Assembly (NCBI GenBank): GCA_045652125.1
Contig: JAZRTT010000050.1
Location: 1-14,023 of the forward strand
DNA: 14,023 bases
Direction: 5' to 3'
DNA from: Avoscillospira sp045652125
GTDB taxonomy: Bacteria; Bacillota; Clostridia; Oscillospirales; Oscillospiraceae
Shown: piece by piece, positions 1 through 6,688 of the stretch
Numbering within the stretch: the first letter of the stretch is position 1
How the letters are laid out: every line of letters begins with the position of its first letter
Notes under the pieces: model-generated
What the model saw: only the letters and a program-made list of their open reading frames with translations
Database searches by the model: none
Told to the model about the DNA's origin: nothing
Made by a program: the position numbers and the translations under genes

Positions 1-390
1 CTTCGTCTTGATGGGCAGCTTGTGCTGAGCCAGACGAAGAGCTTCACGAGCGACTTCTTCAGAGACGCCGCCGATCTCGAACATAACCTTCTGAGCCTTG
101 ACCACAGCTACCCAGTACTCAGGGGCACCTTTACCGGAACCCATACGAGTACCCAGTGCCTTGGAGGTCACGGGCTTGTCGGGGAAAATCTTGATCCAGA
201 CCTTACCGCCACGCTTGGTATAACGAGTCATGGCAATACGGGCTGCTTCGATCTGATTGCCGGTGATCCAGCCGGGCTCTACAGCCTGAATGCCGAATTC
301 ACCATAGGCAACCTTGTTACCGCGGGAGGCAACACCGGTCATACGACCTCTGTGCACTCTGCGGTACTTCACTCTTTTGGGCATCAGCAT
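1..390 (-). CDS. rplP: 50S ribosomal protein L16 (3' end missing)
   Basis: Encodes the first 130 residues of L16, a large-subunit protein that helps form the A-site tRNA and elongation-factor region. The N-terminus MLMPKRVKYRRVHRGRM, the central AARIAMTRYTKRGGKVWIKIFPDKP and the late MGSGKG...WVAVVKAQKVMFEI blocks are standard L16. The family is usually about 137-147 residues, so only the last few residues lie outside the window. The ATG shares its A with the rpsC stop (TAATG). The Shine-Dalgarno AAGGAGG lies inside the last codons of rpsC (Glu-Gly-Gly), so translation is almost certainly coupled to rpsC. A second in-frame ATG two codons later is possible, but the first fits the overlap and the ribosome-binding site better. 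Confidence 0.97.
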   Translation of the reverse strand, partial: MLMPKRVKYRRVHRGRMTGVASRGNKVAYGEFGIQAVEPGWITGNQIEAARIAMTRYTKRGGKVWIKIFPDKPVTSKALGTRMGSGKGAPEYWVAVVKAQKVMFEIGGVSEEVAREALRLAQHKLPIKTK

Positions 391-1199
391 TAGCGGTTGC
401 CTCCTTCCTTGCGTTCATAGGGCTTGCGTTCGCCGTTGAAAGGGCGGCGGTTATCGCGGCGCTCGCCGTTGGCGGGGCCTCTGCGATCGTTATTGCGGCG
501 ATCTCCGCGGCGGTTGTCGCGGCGGTCGCGGCGGGCAGGCTCGGGGTTCTCGGAGCGAAGGGTGGAGTTCAGAACTTCGCCCTTGTAGATCCACACCTTA
601 ACGCCGATCTTACCATATGTGGTATTTGCTTCGGCAAAACCGTAGTCAATGTCGGCACGCAGGGTCTGCAGAGGAATGGTGCCTTCATGATAGGTTTCGC
701 TGCGGGCGATTTCAGCACCGCCCAGACGGCCGCCGCAGAAGCACTTGATGCCCTTGGCACCCAGACGGGTGGCACGCTGCATGGCCTGCTTCATGGCCCG
801 GCGATAACTGATACGCTTTTCCAGCTGAGCAGCGATGTTCTCGGCAACCAGTTGGGCATTCAGATCAGGACTGCGGATCTCCACGATGTTCAGGAGAACC
901 TGGTCGGCATCCTTACCCAGCTTGTTAGCGATCTGCTGGCGCAGCTTTTCGATGTCCTGGCCACCCTTGCCGATCACGACACCGGGGCGGGAACAATGAA
1001 TATTGATTTTGATTTTTCTGGCTCTTTCGATCTCGATCTTGGCAATACCAGCGGCATAAAGGCTGTCCTTCAGCCATTTGCGGATGTTATAATCCTCGAC
1101 GACCAGCTCGCCGACTTTGTCAGCACGGGCATACCAACGAGAGTCCCAGTCTTTGATTACACCAACGCGCAATCCATGGGGATTAACTTTCTGTCCCAT
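390..1199 (-). CDS. rpsC: 30S ribosomal protein S3 with long Arg/Asn-rich C-terminal tail
   Basis: S3 lines the mRNA entry channel of the small subunit. The start MGQKVNPHGLRVGVIKDWDSRWYA is classic. A type II KH domain with its GxxG loop (VVIGKGGQDIEKL, about residues 74-86) follows, then the C-terminal S3 domain with FCGGRLGGAEIARSE and TTYGKIGVKVWIYKGEV. At 269 residues it is longer than the usual 215-235. From about residue 218 the protein becomes a low-complexity tail rich in Arg, Asn, Asp and Gly, with RRDNRR occurring twice. The ATG is preceded by AGGAGG. It begins 14 nt after the rplV stop and ends in the TAATG overlap with rplP. Identity is certain; the role of the tail is unknown. 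Confidence 0.98.
   Translation of the reverse strand: MGQKVNPHGLRVGVIKDWDSRWYARADKVGELVVEDYNIRKWLKDSLYAAGIAKIEIERARKIKINIHCSRPGVVIGKGGQDIEKLRQQIANKLGKDADQVLLNIVEIRSPDLNAQLVAENIAAQLEKRISYRRAMKQAMQRATRLGAKGIKCFCGGRLGGAEIARSETYHEGTIPLQTLRADIDYGFAEANTTYGKIGVKVWIYKGEVLNSTLRSENPEPARRDRRDNRRGDRRNNDRRGPANGERRDNRRPFNGERKPYERKEGGNR
444..524. repeat. Imperfect 18-bp repeats in the 3' end of rpsC
   Basis: Positions 444-461 and 507-524 match in 17 of 18 bases (gcggcggttatcgcggcg versus gcggcggttgtcgcggcg), offset by 63 bp or 21 codons. Both encode Arg-Arg-Asp-Asn-Arg-Arg in the S3 tail. Shorter cggcg/gcggcg units fill the space between, so the tail looks as if it grew by repeat expansion. Confidence 0.8.
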
Positions 1200-1213
1200 A
1201 TGCTACCTCCTGC

Positions 1214-1549
1214 TTAAGCCTTCTCGCTCACACCGATGGTGATGTGAGTGGTTCTCTTGAGAATACGATTGTATCTGCCCTGCGCTCTGGGCATGCCGCG
1301 CTTCAGAACGGGGCCGGGATTTGCAACAGCAGTGGAAACATAGAGTTTTTCAACATCCATGGAGTTATTGTTCTCTGCGTTTGCGATGGCGCTTCTCAGC
1401 AGCTTCAGCATGGGCTCGGAAGCGGCCTTGGGGGTCTGCATCAGATAGGCAGACGCGGTTTTCACGTCCTTACCGCGGATGAGATCGCACAGGATCTTCA
1501 CCTTACGGGGAGAAATACGCAGGTATTTCAGATGAGCTTTTGCTTCCAT
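1214..1549 (-). CDS. rplV: 50S ribosomal protein L22
   Basis: L22 is an early-assembly 23S rRNA-binding protein whose beta-hairpin lines the peptide exit tunnel. The 111-residue length is normal. The ISPRKVKILCDLIRGKDV block near the N-terminus and the hairpin plus C-terminal strand region (NPGPVLKRGMPRAQGRYNRILKRT, roughly residues 77-100, then HITI) are diagnostic. The hairpin, where macrolide-resistance changes occur in other bacteria, shows no obvious deletion. The Shine-Dalgarno AAGGAGG uses the stop codon of rpsS (TAAGGAGG), giving a 14-nt junction. Confidence 0.97.
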   Translation of the reverse strand: MEAKAHLKYLRISPRKVKILCDLIRGKDVKTASAYLMQTPKAASEPMLKLLRSAIANAENNNSMDVEKLYVSTAVANPGPVLKRGMPRAQGRYNRILKRTTHITIGVSEKA

Positions 1550-1564
1550 TATCTTGCTTCCTCC

Positions 1565-1843
1565 TTATTTCGCATTGGAGGTCTTGCTGCCGGAGTGACC
1601 TCTAAAGGTTCTGGTAGGCACGAACTCGCCGAGCTTGTGGCCAACCATGTCTTCGGTAACATAGACAGGCACATGACGGCGGCCGTCGTGCACTGCAATG
1701 GTGTGACCGACAAAGGAGGGGAAAATGGTGGAAGCTCTGGACCAGGTCTTCAGAACTTTCTTCTCGTTCTTTGCGTTCAGCTCCTCAACGCGCTTCAACA
1801 GCTCAGGCGCAATGAAGGGGCCTTTCTTAACACTTCTGCTCAT
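1565..1843 (-). CDS. rpsS: 30S ribosomal protein S19
   Basis: S19 sits in the head of the small subunit, pairs with S13 and contacts the A-site tRNA side. All 92 residues match the family pattern: MSRSVKKGPFIAPELLKRV at the start, then TWSRASTIFPSFVGHTIAVHDGRRHVPVYVTEDMVGHKLGEF and the C-terminal TRTFRGHSG. The start at MSRS follows an AAGGAGG that overlaps the rplB stop (TAAGGAGG). An out-of-frame ATG lies 5 nt upstream (ATGAAATG) but opens the wrong frame. Confidence 0.97.
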   Translation of the reverse strand: MSRSVKKGPFIAPELLKRVEELNAKNEKKVLKTWSRASTIFPSFVGHTIAVHDGRRHVPVYVTEDMVGHKLGEFVPTRTFRGHSGSKTSNAK

Positions 1844-1855
1844 TTCATTTCCTCC

Positions 1856-2692
1856 TTACTTGCTGTTTCTGCGCTTGACGATGAACTTATTGGTGGGGTT
1901 CTTCGTCTTGCGGGTCTTCAGGCCGAGAGCGGGTTTGCCCCAAGGAGTCACAGGACCGGGACGACCGACAGGAGACTTGCCTTCACCACCGCCGTGGGGG
2001 TGATCGCAGGGGTTCATGACGGAGCCGCGGACAGTAGGACGGATACCCATATGGCGGGTACGACCGGCCTTACCGATGTGAACATTCTCGTGGTCAATGT
2101 TGCCCACCTGACCGATAACTGCCTTGCAGTTCATACGGATATAGCGGACTTCGCCGGAGGGCAGACGAACCTGAGCCAGTTCGCTGTCCTTGGCCATCAG
2201 CTGAGCGGAAGTACCGGCGGAACGCACCAACTGTGCACCGCGGCCGGGGTTCAGCTCAACATTGTGGATAACAGTACCAACAGGGATGTTGGCGATGGGC
2301 AGGCAGTTGCCGGGCTTGATGTCGGCGTTGGCGGAGGAGATGACAGTGTCACCGGCCTTCAAACCAACAGGAGCCAGCATGTAGCGCAGCTCGCCATCTT
2401 CGTACTTCACCAGAGCGATGAAGGCACTGCGGTTGGGATCGTACTCCAGACGCTGGACAATTGCGGGCATATCCATCTTGTCACGCTTGAAGTCGATGAT
2501 TCTGTACTTACGCTTGTTGCCGCCGCCGCGATGGCGAACGGTGATTCTGCCGTAGCTGTTGCGGCCGGAATTTTTCTTCACGGGCTCCAGCAGGCTGCGG
2601 ACAGGTTTGGCATGCTTATCAACGCCGTCGAAGGCAGAAACGGTCATGTTTCTTCTCGACGGGGTATAAGGCTTATAAGACTTAATAGCCAT
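1856..2692 (-). CDS. rplB: 50S ribosomal protein L2
   Basis: L2 binds 23S rRNA near the peptidyl-transferase centre and is needed for subunit joining. Its 278 residues are the expected length. Visible are MAIKSYKPYTPSRR at the N-terminus, the RNA-binding SYGRITVRHRGGGNKRKYR segment (residues about 47-65), the KAGRTRHMGIRPTVRGSVMNP block, and NPCDHPHGGGEGK at residues 227-239. His231 there appears to correspond to the conserved functional histidine (His229 in E. coli). Position 229 is Cys in this protein. The AGGAG lies about 10 nt before the ATG, slightly long. The gene starts 31 nt after the rplW stop. Confidence 0.98.
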   Translation of the reverse strand: MAIKSYKPYTPSRRNMTVSAFDGVDKHAKPVRSLLEPVKKNSGRNSYGRITVRHRGGGNKRKYRIIDFKRDKMDMPAIVQRLEYDPNRSAFIALVKYEDGELRYMLAPVGLKAGDTVISSANADIKPGNCLPIANIPVGTVIHNVELNPGRGAQLVRSAGTSAQLMAKDSELAQVRLPSGEVRYIRMNCKAVIGQVGNIDHENVHIGKAGRTRHMGIRPTVRGSVMNPCDHPHGGGEGKSPVGRPGPVTPWGKPALGLKTRKTKNPTNKFIVKRRNSK

Positions 2693-2723
2693 TGTGCATT
2701 ACACTCCTATTCTAAGATTGAAA

Positions 2724-3017
2724 TCAGACCATACCTTCGAAGAATTCGATGGTCTTGGAATCGGCGGTCAGTTTGACCATAGCCTTCTTCCAACTTGCGC
2801 GACGGCCCATGTGAACGCCCATGCGCTTCATTTTGCCGTCCATACGGATGGTGTTGACCTTTTCGACCTTCACACCGAAAATCTCCTCGATAGCCTTCTT
2901 GATCTCGATCTTGTTGGCATCGTTGGCAACCTGGAATACGTATTTCTTTTCTTCGGTTGCTTCCATGGACTGTTCGGTGATGACGGGCTTAATGATAATA
3001 TCGTAAGCGGTCTTCAT
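2724..3017 (-). CDS. rplW: 50S ribosomal protein L23
   Basis: L23 sits at the peptide exit-tunnel mouth and is the docking point for trigger factor and SRP. The 97 residues show the family core: IIKPVITEQSMEATEEKKYVFQV, ANKIEIKKAIEEIFGVKVEKVNTIRMDGK and a short C-terminal strand. The ATG shares its A with the rplD stop (TAATG). Its AGGAGG lies within the last codons of rplD, so initiation is probably coupled to rplD translation. Confidence 0.96.
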   Translation of the reverse strand: MKTAYDIIIKPVITEQSMEATEEKKYVFQVANDANKIEIKKAIEEIFGVKVEKVNTIRMDGKMKRMGVHMGRRASWKKAMVKLTADSKTIEFFEGMV

Positions 3018-3640
3018 TATGCGAACACCTCCTCAATCTTAGCCAGAGCAGCCTGATCAACGACGAACTTCTTTGCGTTGAGAATGTCATAAACGTTGAT
3101 GAGGTTTGCGAAGGTAACCAGCACACCGGGGATGTTCCGTGCGCTCTTAACGACCACCTGATCGTTTTCTGCAGTGACAACAAGTGTTTTGCAGTCACAG
3201 CCGACAGCGTTCAGGAACGTCTTGAAGGTCTTGGTTTTGGTCTCATCCATCTTGATGGCGTCGATGACAACGATGTTGCCTTCCTGTGCCTTGGCAGACA
3301 GAGCGGACTTCATAGCCAGTCTCTTGACCTTCTTGTTCAGGGTGTAGCTATAATCGCGGGGCTTGGGTGCAAAAACAACACCACCGTGGGTCCACTGGGG
3401 AGCACGGGTGGAACCCTGGCGAGCACGACCGGTGCCCTTCTGGCGCCAAGGCTTGATGCCGCCGCCGGAAACTTCTGCACGGGTCAGAGCGGACTGTGTG
3501 CCCTGACGGCAGTTAGCCAGATGGTTCTTCACGACGTCGTGAACAACGGACTCATTGGGTTCGATACCGAAAACAGCCTCGGAGAGTTCAATCTCGCCGA
3601 CCTGTTTGCCGGTCATATCATATACATTAGTCTTAGGCAT
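3017..3640 (-). CDS. rplD: 50S ribosomal protein L4
   Basis: L4 is a tunnel-lining, early-assembly large-subunit protein; in enterobacteria it also represses its own S10 operon. The 207-residue length is normal. The long tunnel loop is clear (KPWRQKGTGRARQGSTRAPQWTHGG region, about residues 62-89), and the Rossmann-like globular domain ends near LAKIEEVFA. Its Shine-Dalgarno is formed by the rplC stop plus GGAGAGGAG. If the S10 leader upstream of rpsJ is regulated autogenously, L4 would be the first candidate ligand, but nothing in the sequence proves that. Confidence 0.97.
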   Translation of the reverse strand: MPKTNVYDMTGKQVGEIELSEAVFGIEPNESVVHDVVKNHLANCRQGTQSALTRAEVSGGGIKPWRQKGTGRARQGSTRAPQWTHGGVVFAPKPRDYSYTLNKKVKRLAMKSALSAKAQEGNIVVIDAIKMDETKTKTFKTFLNAVGCDCKTLVVTAENDQVVVKSARNIPGVLVTFANLINVYDILNAKKFVVDQAALAKIEEVFA

Positions 3641-3657
3641 GATTTACGCTCCTCTCC

Positions 3658-4386
3658 TTAGCGGTTTCTTGCGGAAGCCTTCTGCGGGTTGATACGTGCG
3701 GAAGCCTTCTGCGGGTTCAGGCTGATGCCAGCAGCAGCACCCTTAACCTTGAAGTTCTTAACAGTGTTCTTCAGAGTGACGATACCGCCCTTGGGGCCGG
3801 GGATGGCGCCGCGGACAACGATCATATTCAACTCTGCATCGACTTTGACCACATCCAGGTTCTGAACAGTAACCTGCTCAACACCCATCTGGCCGGCGCC
3901 GATCTTGCCCTTAAAGATGTGGGCGGGATCGATAACGCCCATGGAACCGGCATGACGATGGACGGGGCCGCCGCCGTGAGTCATGGGGGTTCTGCCGGCG
4001 TTCCAGCGCTTGATAACGCCCTGATAGCCGTGACCCTTGGAGATACCGGTCACATCGACCTTGTCGCCTTCGGCGAAAATGTCAGCCTTGATCTCGTCGC
4101 CAACATTCATGTCAGCAGCGCCTTCCAGACGGAATTCCTTCAGGAGCTTCTTGGGAGCCACGCCGGCCTTCTTCAGGTGGCCCAGCTCAGGCTTGGTCAG
4201 CTTGGTTTCCTTCACATCCTGGAAGCCCAGCTGCACGGCATCATAGCCGTCGTTTTCGGCAGTCTTTTTCTGGACTACCGTGCAAGGGCCGGCCTCGATA
4301 ACAGTTACGGGGATGACCTTGCCGCTTTCATCGAAGATCTGGGTCATGCCCACTTTCTTGCCGATGATTGCTTTCTGCAGTTGCAT
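3658..4386 (-). CDS. rplC: 50S ribosomal protein L3 with duplicated C-terminal tail
   Basis: L3 nucleates large-subunit assembly and reaches the peptidyl-transferase centre. IIGKKVGMTQIFDESGKVIPVTVIEAGPC at the start, KGHGYQGVIKRW, the loop THGGGPVHRHAGSMG, and FKGKIGAGQMGVEQVTVQNLDVV are typical. At 242 residues it is longer than the usual 205-215. The extra part follows GPKGGIVTLKNTVKNFKVKG and ends in two copies of a nine-residue unit (NPQKASARI, then NPQKASARN). At the DNA level this is a 20-bp exact repeat with a 27-bp period (3671-3690 and 3698-3717). The ATG has AGGAGG at 8 nt spacing. It begins 130 nt after rpsJ, the largest gap inside the operon. Confidence 0.97.
   Translation of the reverse strand: MQLQKAIIGKKVGMTQIFDESGKVIPVTVIEAGPCTVVQKKTAENDGYDAVQLGFQDVKETKLTKPELGHLKKAGVAPKKLLKEFRLEGAADMNVGDEIKADIFAEGDKVDVTGISKGHGYQGVIKRWNAGRTPMTHGGGPVHRHAGSMGVIDPAHIFKGKIGAGQMGVEQVTVQNLDVVKVDAELNMIVVRGAIPGPKGGIVTLKNTVKNFKVKGAAAGISLNPQKASARINPQKASARNR
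3671..3717. repeat. 20-bp direct repeat in the 3' end of rplC
   Basis: The sequence gcggaagccttctgcgggtt occurs at 3671-3690 and again at 3698-3717, an exact 20-bp match offset by 27 bp (nine codons). It encodes the duplicated NPQKASAR unit at the C-terminus of L3. The in-frame offset and identity at synonymous positions point to a recent slippage or unequal-exchange event. Confidence 0.9.
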
Positions 4387-4516
4387 TGTGTTTTCCTCCT
4401 ATTTTGGTTATTGGTTGCAAGACATAGCCATTGGGAGCCATTGGTCCGGCAACATGGCCCGTCCGTCCTCTTTTTGTCGAACCGTGGCGGGCAGCTGTGA
4501 TTCTAATGTATAAGAA
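4387..4516 (-). other. rpsJ-rplC intergenic segment with hairpins and a short repeat
   Basis: This untranslated stretch lies inside the S10 operon mRNA. A 9-bp direct repeat, agccattgg, occurs at 4426-4434 and 4436-4444. On the transcript an imperfect stem forms right at the rpsJ stop (4514-4522 with 4495-4503: CTGT/ACAG and ATTC/GAAT around one mismatch). A second possible stem pairs GCCCG...CC with GG.CGGGC further on. Neither is followed by a U run, so they do not look like terminators. I see no convincing internal promoter. The rplC ribosome-binding site AGGAGG occupies its downstream end. Confidence 0.5.
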
Positions 4517-4828
4517 TTACAGCTTTATCTCAATCTCAACACCAGCAGGAAGGTCCAGGCTCATGAGAGCTTCCACAGCCTTCTGATTGGGGTTGAGGAT
4601 ATCGATCAGTCTCTTGTGGGTTCTGCGTTCAAACTGTTCACGGGAATCCTTATACTTGTGAACAGCGCGAAGGATGGTGACGACTTCTTTTTTGGTGGGC
4701 AGAGGGATAGGACCGGACACGGAAGCGCCGTTGCGCTTTGCGGTCTCCACGATCTTCTCTGCACTCTGGTCGATCAGCTGATGGTCATAAGCCTTCAGAC
4801 GAATTCTGATCATTTCCTGGTTTGCCAT
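4517..4828 (-). CDS. rpsJ: 30S ribosomal protein S10
   Basis: S10 is a small-subunit head protein that also acts as NusE in transcription antitermination. The 103 residues fit the family. IRIRLKAYDHQLIDQSAEKIVETAKRNGA is followed by SGPIPLPTKKEVVTILR, the VHKYKDSREQFERRTHKRLIDI block, and VEALMSLDLPAGVEIEIKL at the end. It is the first gene of the operon, with AAGGAGG before the ATG. Its 5' leader of about 280 nt reaches back to the promoter at 5113-5141 and holds an attenuator-like hairpin. Confidence 0.98.
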   Translation of the reverse strand: MANQEMIRIRLKAYDHQLIDQSAEKIVETAKRNGASVSGPIPLPTKKEVVTILRAVHKYKDSREQFERRTHKRLIDILNPNQKAVEALMSLDLPAGVEIEIKL

Positions 4829-5106
4829 TTGGTTTTTCCTCCTTGATTACGTACTCAGTCTGCCAGTGTGCTGGGTACGGTCGAGAACCTTTATCCGCTA
4901 GGCCGTGTGTATCATTCCGTGACACAGAAAAAGGCCGACTTTTGCCGGCCGAACACTCCCGTTTTGCGGCGATATACACAAAAATCCGCCAGCAAAATCA
5001 TGGTTCTCAGCCGCCCGATGACCGGACATACTCTGTGGAAGTTACCGTTTTTTCAACGCAATCTCCCACTTCATCGCATTTGCGCATAGTTTTCCCAAAC
5101 TCGCGC
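4829..5106 (-). promoter_or_regulatory. Long 5' leader of the S10 operon
   Basis: If transcription starts about 6-7 nt after the -10 box, the untranslated leader is about 278 nt. Besides the terminator-like hairpin at 4933-4950, two 7-nt segments can pair exactly across it: GAGAACC (plus-strand positions 5002-5008) with GGTTCTC (4883-4889). A weaker TGTGT...ACACA stem lies just after the U run. The arrangement suggests transcription attenuation of ribosomal protein synthesis. I do not recognise a described leader family and see no credible leader peptide with a ribosome-binding site. Confidence 0.5.
4921..4950 (-). terminator. Attenuator-like intrinsic terminator in the S10 leader
   Basis: On the transcribed (minus) strand GGCCGGC-AAAA-GTCGGCC forms a 7-bp GC-rich stem with one G-U pair and a four-base loop (arms at 4944-4950 and 4933-4939). 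TTTTTCTGTG follows immediately. This is a good intrinsic terminator form. It lies after the S10 promoter and before rpsJ, so it would act as an attenuator, not as an end-of-operon terminator. Confidence 0.65.
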
Positions 5107-5112
5107 TTTTAC

Positions 5113-5141
5113 ATCATATAATAAATCCCCCTTGCTGTCAA
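5113..5141 (-). promoter_or_regulatory. S10 operon promoter
   Basis: On the minus strand there is a perfect -35 TTGACA (5136-5141), a 17-bp spacer (5119-5135) and a -10 TATGAT (5113-5118). The start site should be near 5106. The -35 hexamer sits in the loop and 3' arm of the hairpin at 5123-5150, so terminator and promoter sequences are shared. Confidence 0.85.
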
Positions 5142-5150
5142 GGGGGATTT
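5123..5150. terminator. 12-bp hairpin after proS, overlapping the S10 promoter
   Basis: AAATCCCCCTTG (5123-5134) pairs perfectly with CAAGGGGGATTT (5139-5150) around a four-base loop. proS transcripts run leftward into it and then meet ATTTATTATATG, moderately U-rich, so it probably ends proS. Read on the plus strand it is followed by TTCTCTTTTTTT, an even better U tract, although no plus-strand gene leads into it here. It therefore separates proS from the S10 operon. Confidence 0.7.
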
Positions 5151-5212
5151 TCTCTTTTTTTCATAAATTTTTCAGACTTTTTTCGTTGAAAATGCAGATT
5201 TTTCTTCCAAAC

Positions 5213-6652
5213 TCAGTAAGCGACGCCCCAATAAATGCTGTGCTTGGCTTTTTTGCCGCAAATGGGGCAAACATCGCTTAACTGTTCCTGTTCCAAAGGC
5301 ATACAGCGGGAGGACATCCCGGCTTCTTCCTTCATCTTCATTTCACATTCCAGCTCGCCGCACCACATGGTCTTGATAAAGCCGCCCTTTTCCTGCTGAA
5401 TGGCTCTGGCTTCCTCCAGAGAATGCGCCTCATAGATATTGTCGGTCAAGTTCTTCTTGGCCTTATCGTACATCACCTGATGAGCCAGTTCCAACTGCTG
5501 TGCAGCAGCAGTTTCCAGCTCGTCCAGGCTGACCACCGTCTTTTCGCCGTCTACCCGGCGAACCATGACGCACTGGTTGTTTTCCAGATCTCTGGGGCCG
5601 CACTCCACTCGCAGCGGTACACCCTTCATCTCATATTCGGCACACTTCCAGCCCATGGAATTGTCGGAATCGTCCATCTTTACCCGGAAACCGGCAGCAG
5701 CAAGCCGGTCACGAAGAGCACCGGCACCTTCCAGCACACCCGGCTTATGCTGGGCAACAGGAAGAACGATCACCTGTACGGGAGCTACCTTGGGAGGCAG
5801 AACCAAACCGTTGTTGTCACCATGGGTCATAATGATACCGCCGATCATGCGGGTAGACACGCCCCAGGAAGTCTGATGGGGATGGTGCAGGGTATTGTCG
5901 CTTCCGGTGAAGGTGATATCAAAGGCTTTGGCAAAGCCGTCACCAAAGTAATGGGACGTACCGGACTGGAGCGCCTTTTTGTCGTGCATCATGCATTCTA
6001 CTGTATAGGTCTCTTCGGCACCGTTGAACTTTTCTTTCTCGGTCTTTCGGCCCTTGATCACAGGCATGGCCAAGGTATTCTCCAGGAAATCGGCGTAGAC
6101 ACCCAGCATCCGCATGGTTTCGGCTCTGGCATCCTCCTCCGTGGCATGCATCGTGTGGCCTTCCTGCCACAGAAATTCCCGATGCCGCAAAAACGGGCGG
6201 GAGGTCTTTTCCCAGCGAAGAACGCTGCACCACTGGTTATACAGCTTGGGCAGATCCCGGTGGGAATGAATCACATTTTTGAAGTGCTCACAGAACAAGG
6301 TCTCGGAAGTCGGACGGATGCAGTAACGCTCTTCCAGCTTGTCGCTGCCGCCGTAGGTGACCCAAGCGCACTCGGGAGCAAAGCCTTCCACATGATCCTT
6401 CTCCTTCTGGAGCAGGCTTTCGGGGATCAGCATGGGCATCATGACGTTTTCGTGGCCATGGGCCTTGAACATCCCATCCAGCGTTTTTTGAATATTTTCC
6501 CAGATGGCATAGCCATAGGGACGGTAAATGAACATACCCTTAATGGAGGAATAGTCAATCAGCTCTGCCTTTTTGCACACATCGGTGTACCACTGGGCAA
6601 AGTCTACTTCCATATCGGTGATCTGTTCTACTTTTTTCTCTTTAGCCATCAT
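5213..6652 (-). CDS. proS: Prolyl-tRNA synthetase, short archaeal/eukaryote-like type
   Basis: Charges tRNA-Pro with proline in the cytosol. The 479-residue size and lack of the large editing insertion place it in the ProS type 3 group rather than the 570-residue bacterial type. The class II motif 2 region is visible (VLRWEKTSRPFLRHREFLWQEGHT), as are the tRNA-synthetase signature RPTSETLF and motif 3 (GVSTRMIGGIIMTHGDNNGLVLPP). A typical anticodon-binding domain follows. The C-terminal zinc domain keeps four cysteines with the expected spacing (431, 436, 462, 465), and the chain ends in Tyr as usual for this type. The first of two adjacent ATGs is chosen because AGGA lies about 7 nt before it. 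The leader is only about 30 nt, leaving no room for a T-box. Confidence 0.97.
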   Translation of the reverse strand: MMAKEKKVEQITDMEVDFAQWYTDVCKKAELIDYSSIKGMFIYRPYGYAIWENIQKTLDGMFKAHGHENVMMPMLIPESLLQKEKDHVEGFAPECAWVTYGGSDKLEERYCIRPTSETLFCEHFKNVIHSHRDLPKLYNQWCSVLRWEKTSRPFLRHREFLWQEGHTMHATEEDARAETMRMLGVYADFLENTLAMPVIKGRKTEKEKFNGAEETYTVECMMHDKKALQSGTSHYFGDGFAKAFDITFTGSDNTLHHPHQTSWGVSTRMIGGIIMTHGDNNGLVLPPKVAPVQVIVLPVAQHKPGVLEGAGALRDRLAAAGFRVKMDDSDNSMGWKCAEYEMKGVPLRVECGPRDLENNQCVMVRRVDGEKTVVSLDELETAAAQQLELAHQVMYDKAKKNLTDNIYEAHSLEEARAIQQEKGGFIKTMWCGELECEMKMKEEAGMSSRCMPLEQEQLSDVCPICGKKAKHSIYWGVAY

Positions 6653-6688
6653 TTTCTCTTCCTTTCGGAATTTATCTCACGGTAAAAA

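Noticed and set aside
2684..2701. Five-codon ORF (ATG CAC AAT GGC TAT TAA) overlapping the rplB start
   Set aside because: It shares the AGGAG of rplB at a poor 4-nt spacing and is too short to support. The L2 start is fixed by its conserved N-terminus.
1244..2776. A 510-codon open frame on the plus strand across rplV, rpsS and rplB
   Set aside because: It is antisense to three certain ribosomal genes, has no ribosome-binding site or recognisable domain, and follows from their biased codon use. The same applies to plus-strand frames at 687-1217 and 3919-4500.
4785..4979. Possible 64-codon leader peptide frame before rpsJ
   Set aside because: Starts at GTG without a ribosome-binding site, overlaps the rpsJ start, and lacks any run of one regulatory codon. 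More likely an incidental frame in the leader RNA.
5423..6685. A 420-codon open frame on the plus strand opposite proS
   Set aside because: Fully antisense to a canonical proS. The His/Gly/Leu-rich composition is a codon shadow, with no domain or initiation signal.
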